DNA of 64,000 nucleotides from Candidatus Gastranaerophilales bacterium. Its GTDB lineage: Bacteria > Cyanobacteriota > Vampirovibrionia > Gastranaerophilales > Gastranaerophilaceae. The notes beneath the pieces were generated by a model. It was not told the origin of the DNA. It made no database searches and worked only from the letters and a program-made list of their open reading frames with translations. Positions 63,664 to 64,000 of this stretch are shown here, piece after piece (position 1 is the first letter of the stretch; every line of letters starts with the position of its first letter). A program made the translations under genes and the position numbers. Location of the stretch: assembly GCA_944324455.1 (NCBI GenBank), contig CALUWJ010000001.1, positions 62,001-126,000 of the forward strand. The letters run 5' to 3'.

Positions 63664-63690
63664 GCCTCTTTAATAAAGAGGCTTCTTTTT
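63664..63690 (+). terminator. Intrinsic terminator after the AMIN-like gene
   Basis: Arms GCCTCTTTA (63664-63672) and TAAAGAGGC (63674-63682) with a 1-base centre and a T-rich tail. Confidence 0.85.
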
Positions 63691-63706
63691 ATTTTTTAAT
63701 ATTTTT

Positions 63707-63715
63707 TGATATAAT
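63707..63715 (+). promoter_or_regulatory. Extended -10 promoter of the last gene
   Basis: TGATATAAT (63707-63715) predicts a start near 63722 and a 10-base leader before ATG 63732, with no ribosome site. Confidence 0.5.
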
Positions 63716-63731
63716 AAATATGGGTTGAATT

Positions 63732-64000
63732 ATGGCATCAAACGTATATACAAAAAATGAAATATTGCAGAGTTTAGCTTCAAAAGGATACTTTATAGAT
63801 TCTTATACTCTTGATACATTTTTCAAAAAATGGCAAGTAGAAGCAATTTTTGAAGACGAACAAGGCAGCGAATTTTATGATAAAAACACTCTTGATTTAG
63901 TATTAAGTAATCTTTTTAATTTAGAAAACAAAGAGGAAAATAAAGAAACGGAGACAACAGAAAACAAAGAAGAAAAACAAGAAGAAAACAACACGATACA
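63732..64000 (+). CDS. Hypothetical protein, N-terminal part (runs off the window)
   Basis: About 89 residues are visible, starting MASNVYTKNEILQSLASKGY. The first 65 residues are a compact helical domain (IDSYTLDTFFKKWQVEAIFE, TLDLVLSNLFNLE); after that the sequence is a highly charged Glu/Asn/Lys-rich linker. The helical start could be a small DNA-binding or docking domain, but nothing specific is recognised. Confidence 0.6.
   Translation, partial: MASNVYTKNEILQSLASKGYFIDSYTLDTFFKKWQVEAIFEDEQGSEFYDKNTLDLVLSNLFNLENKEENKETETTENKEEKQEENNTI

Overview
The window looks like a chromosomal segment of a gut-type, non-photosynthetic member of the cyanobacterial lineage (Vampirovibrionia/Melainabacteria, probably Gastranaerophilales). 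This placement is an inference. It rests on strongly AT-rich DNA, a Gram-negative envelope gene set (LptB, LptF/G-like permease, MlaA- and MlaD-like proteins, outer-membrane barrel), atpD-atpC as an isolated pair away from the other ATP synthase genes as in cyanobacteria, a fermentative flavour (formate/nitrite channel, CoA-dehydratase activase, OadG-like subunit), and many small lineage-type hypotheticals. The code is standard (TGA acts as stop). I see no tRNA, rRNA, CRISPR array, insertion sequence or prophage.

Layout. 0-9 kb: a partial family 8 glycosyltransferase, two EF-hand proteins, a minus-strand unit of an OadG-like subunit, an NhaD/ArsB-type permease and a 46-residue membrane protein, a cupin, a DRE-TIM aldolase-like enzyme, an MlaD/Mce protein, an EamA transporter, and ManC. 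8.7-15.9 kb is the most accessory-looking part. It holds a 717-residue protein with a glycine-rich hydrophobic front half and a C-terminal RelA/SpoT-type nucleotide pyrophosphokinase domain, with a small gene directly downstream (toxin/immunity-like layout). It also holds UDP-galactopyranose mutase, an MlaA domain fused to an alpha/beta hydrolase, and two small hydrophobic hypotheticals. 16-31.5 kb is mostly housekeeping: RarA, a sugar-binding protein, a pseudouridine synthase, SerS, TspO, a Gfo/Idh oxidoreductase, a WecG/TagA-type transferase, split transketolase, FtsE-FtsX, an HDOD protein, a phosphohexomutase and a BadF-type activase. A GC-rich, hairpin-dense repeat island lies at 22.64-23.06 kb.

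31.5-43 kb: an orphan OppF-type ATPase, a sigma-70 factor, a membrane-anchored lysozyme-like protein, rimP-nusA, a formyltransferase, lptB-lptF/G-phosphodiester glycosidase, a FocA/NirC channel with a long structured leader, and an OprO/P-like barrel. 43-64 kb: ClpB, a membrane-anchored glycogen-synthase-like enzyme, a radical SAM/SPASM protein overlapping an M16 peptidase, RecN, NAD kinase, 4-alpha-glucanotransferase, a GAF-GGDEF cyclase, a methyltransferase, atpC and atpD, lumazine synthase, an AMIN-like membrane protein and a partial hypothetical.

A pattern running through the window is that many genes start without a Shine-Dalgarno site. In eleven of them a -10-like hexamer ends exactly six bases before the ATG, so transcription should begin on the A of the start codon (leaderless mRNAs). 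The rest carry clear AGGAG-type sites. Together with the RelA/SpoT protein, the MlaA-hydrolase fusion, the radical SAM-M16 pair and a recurring short N-terminal F-x-G-like motif on unrelated proteins, these are the observations most worth following up.
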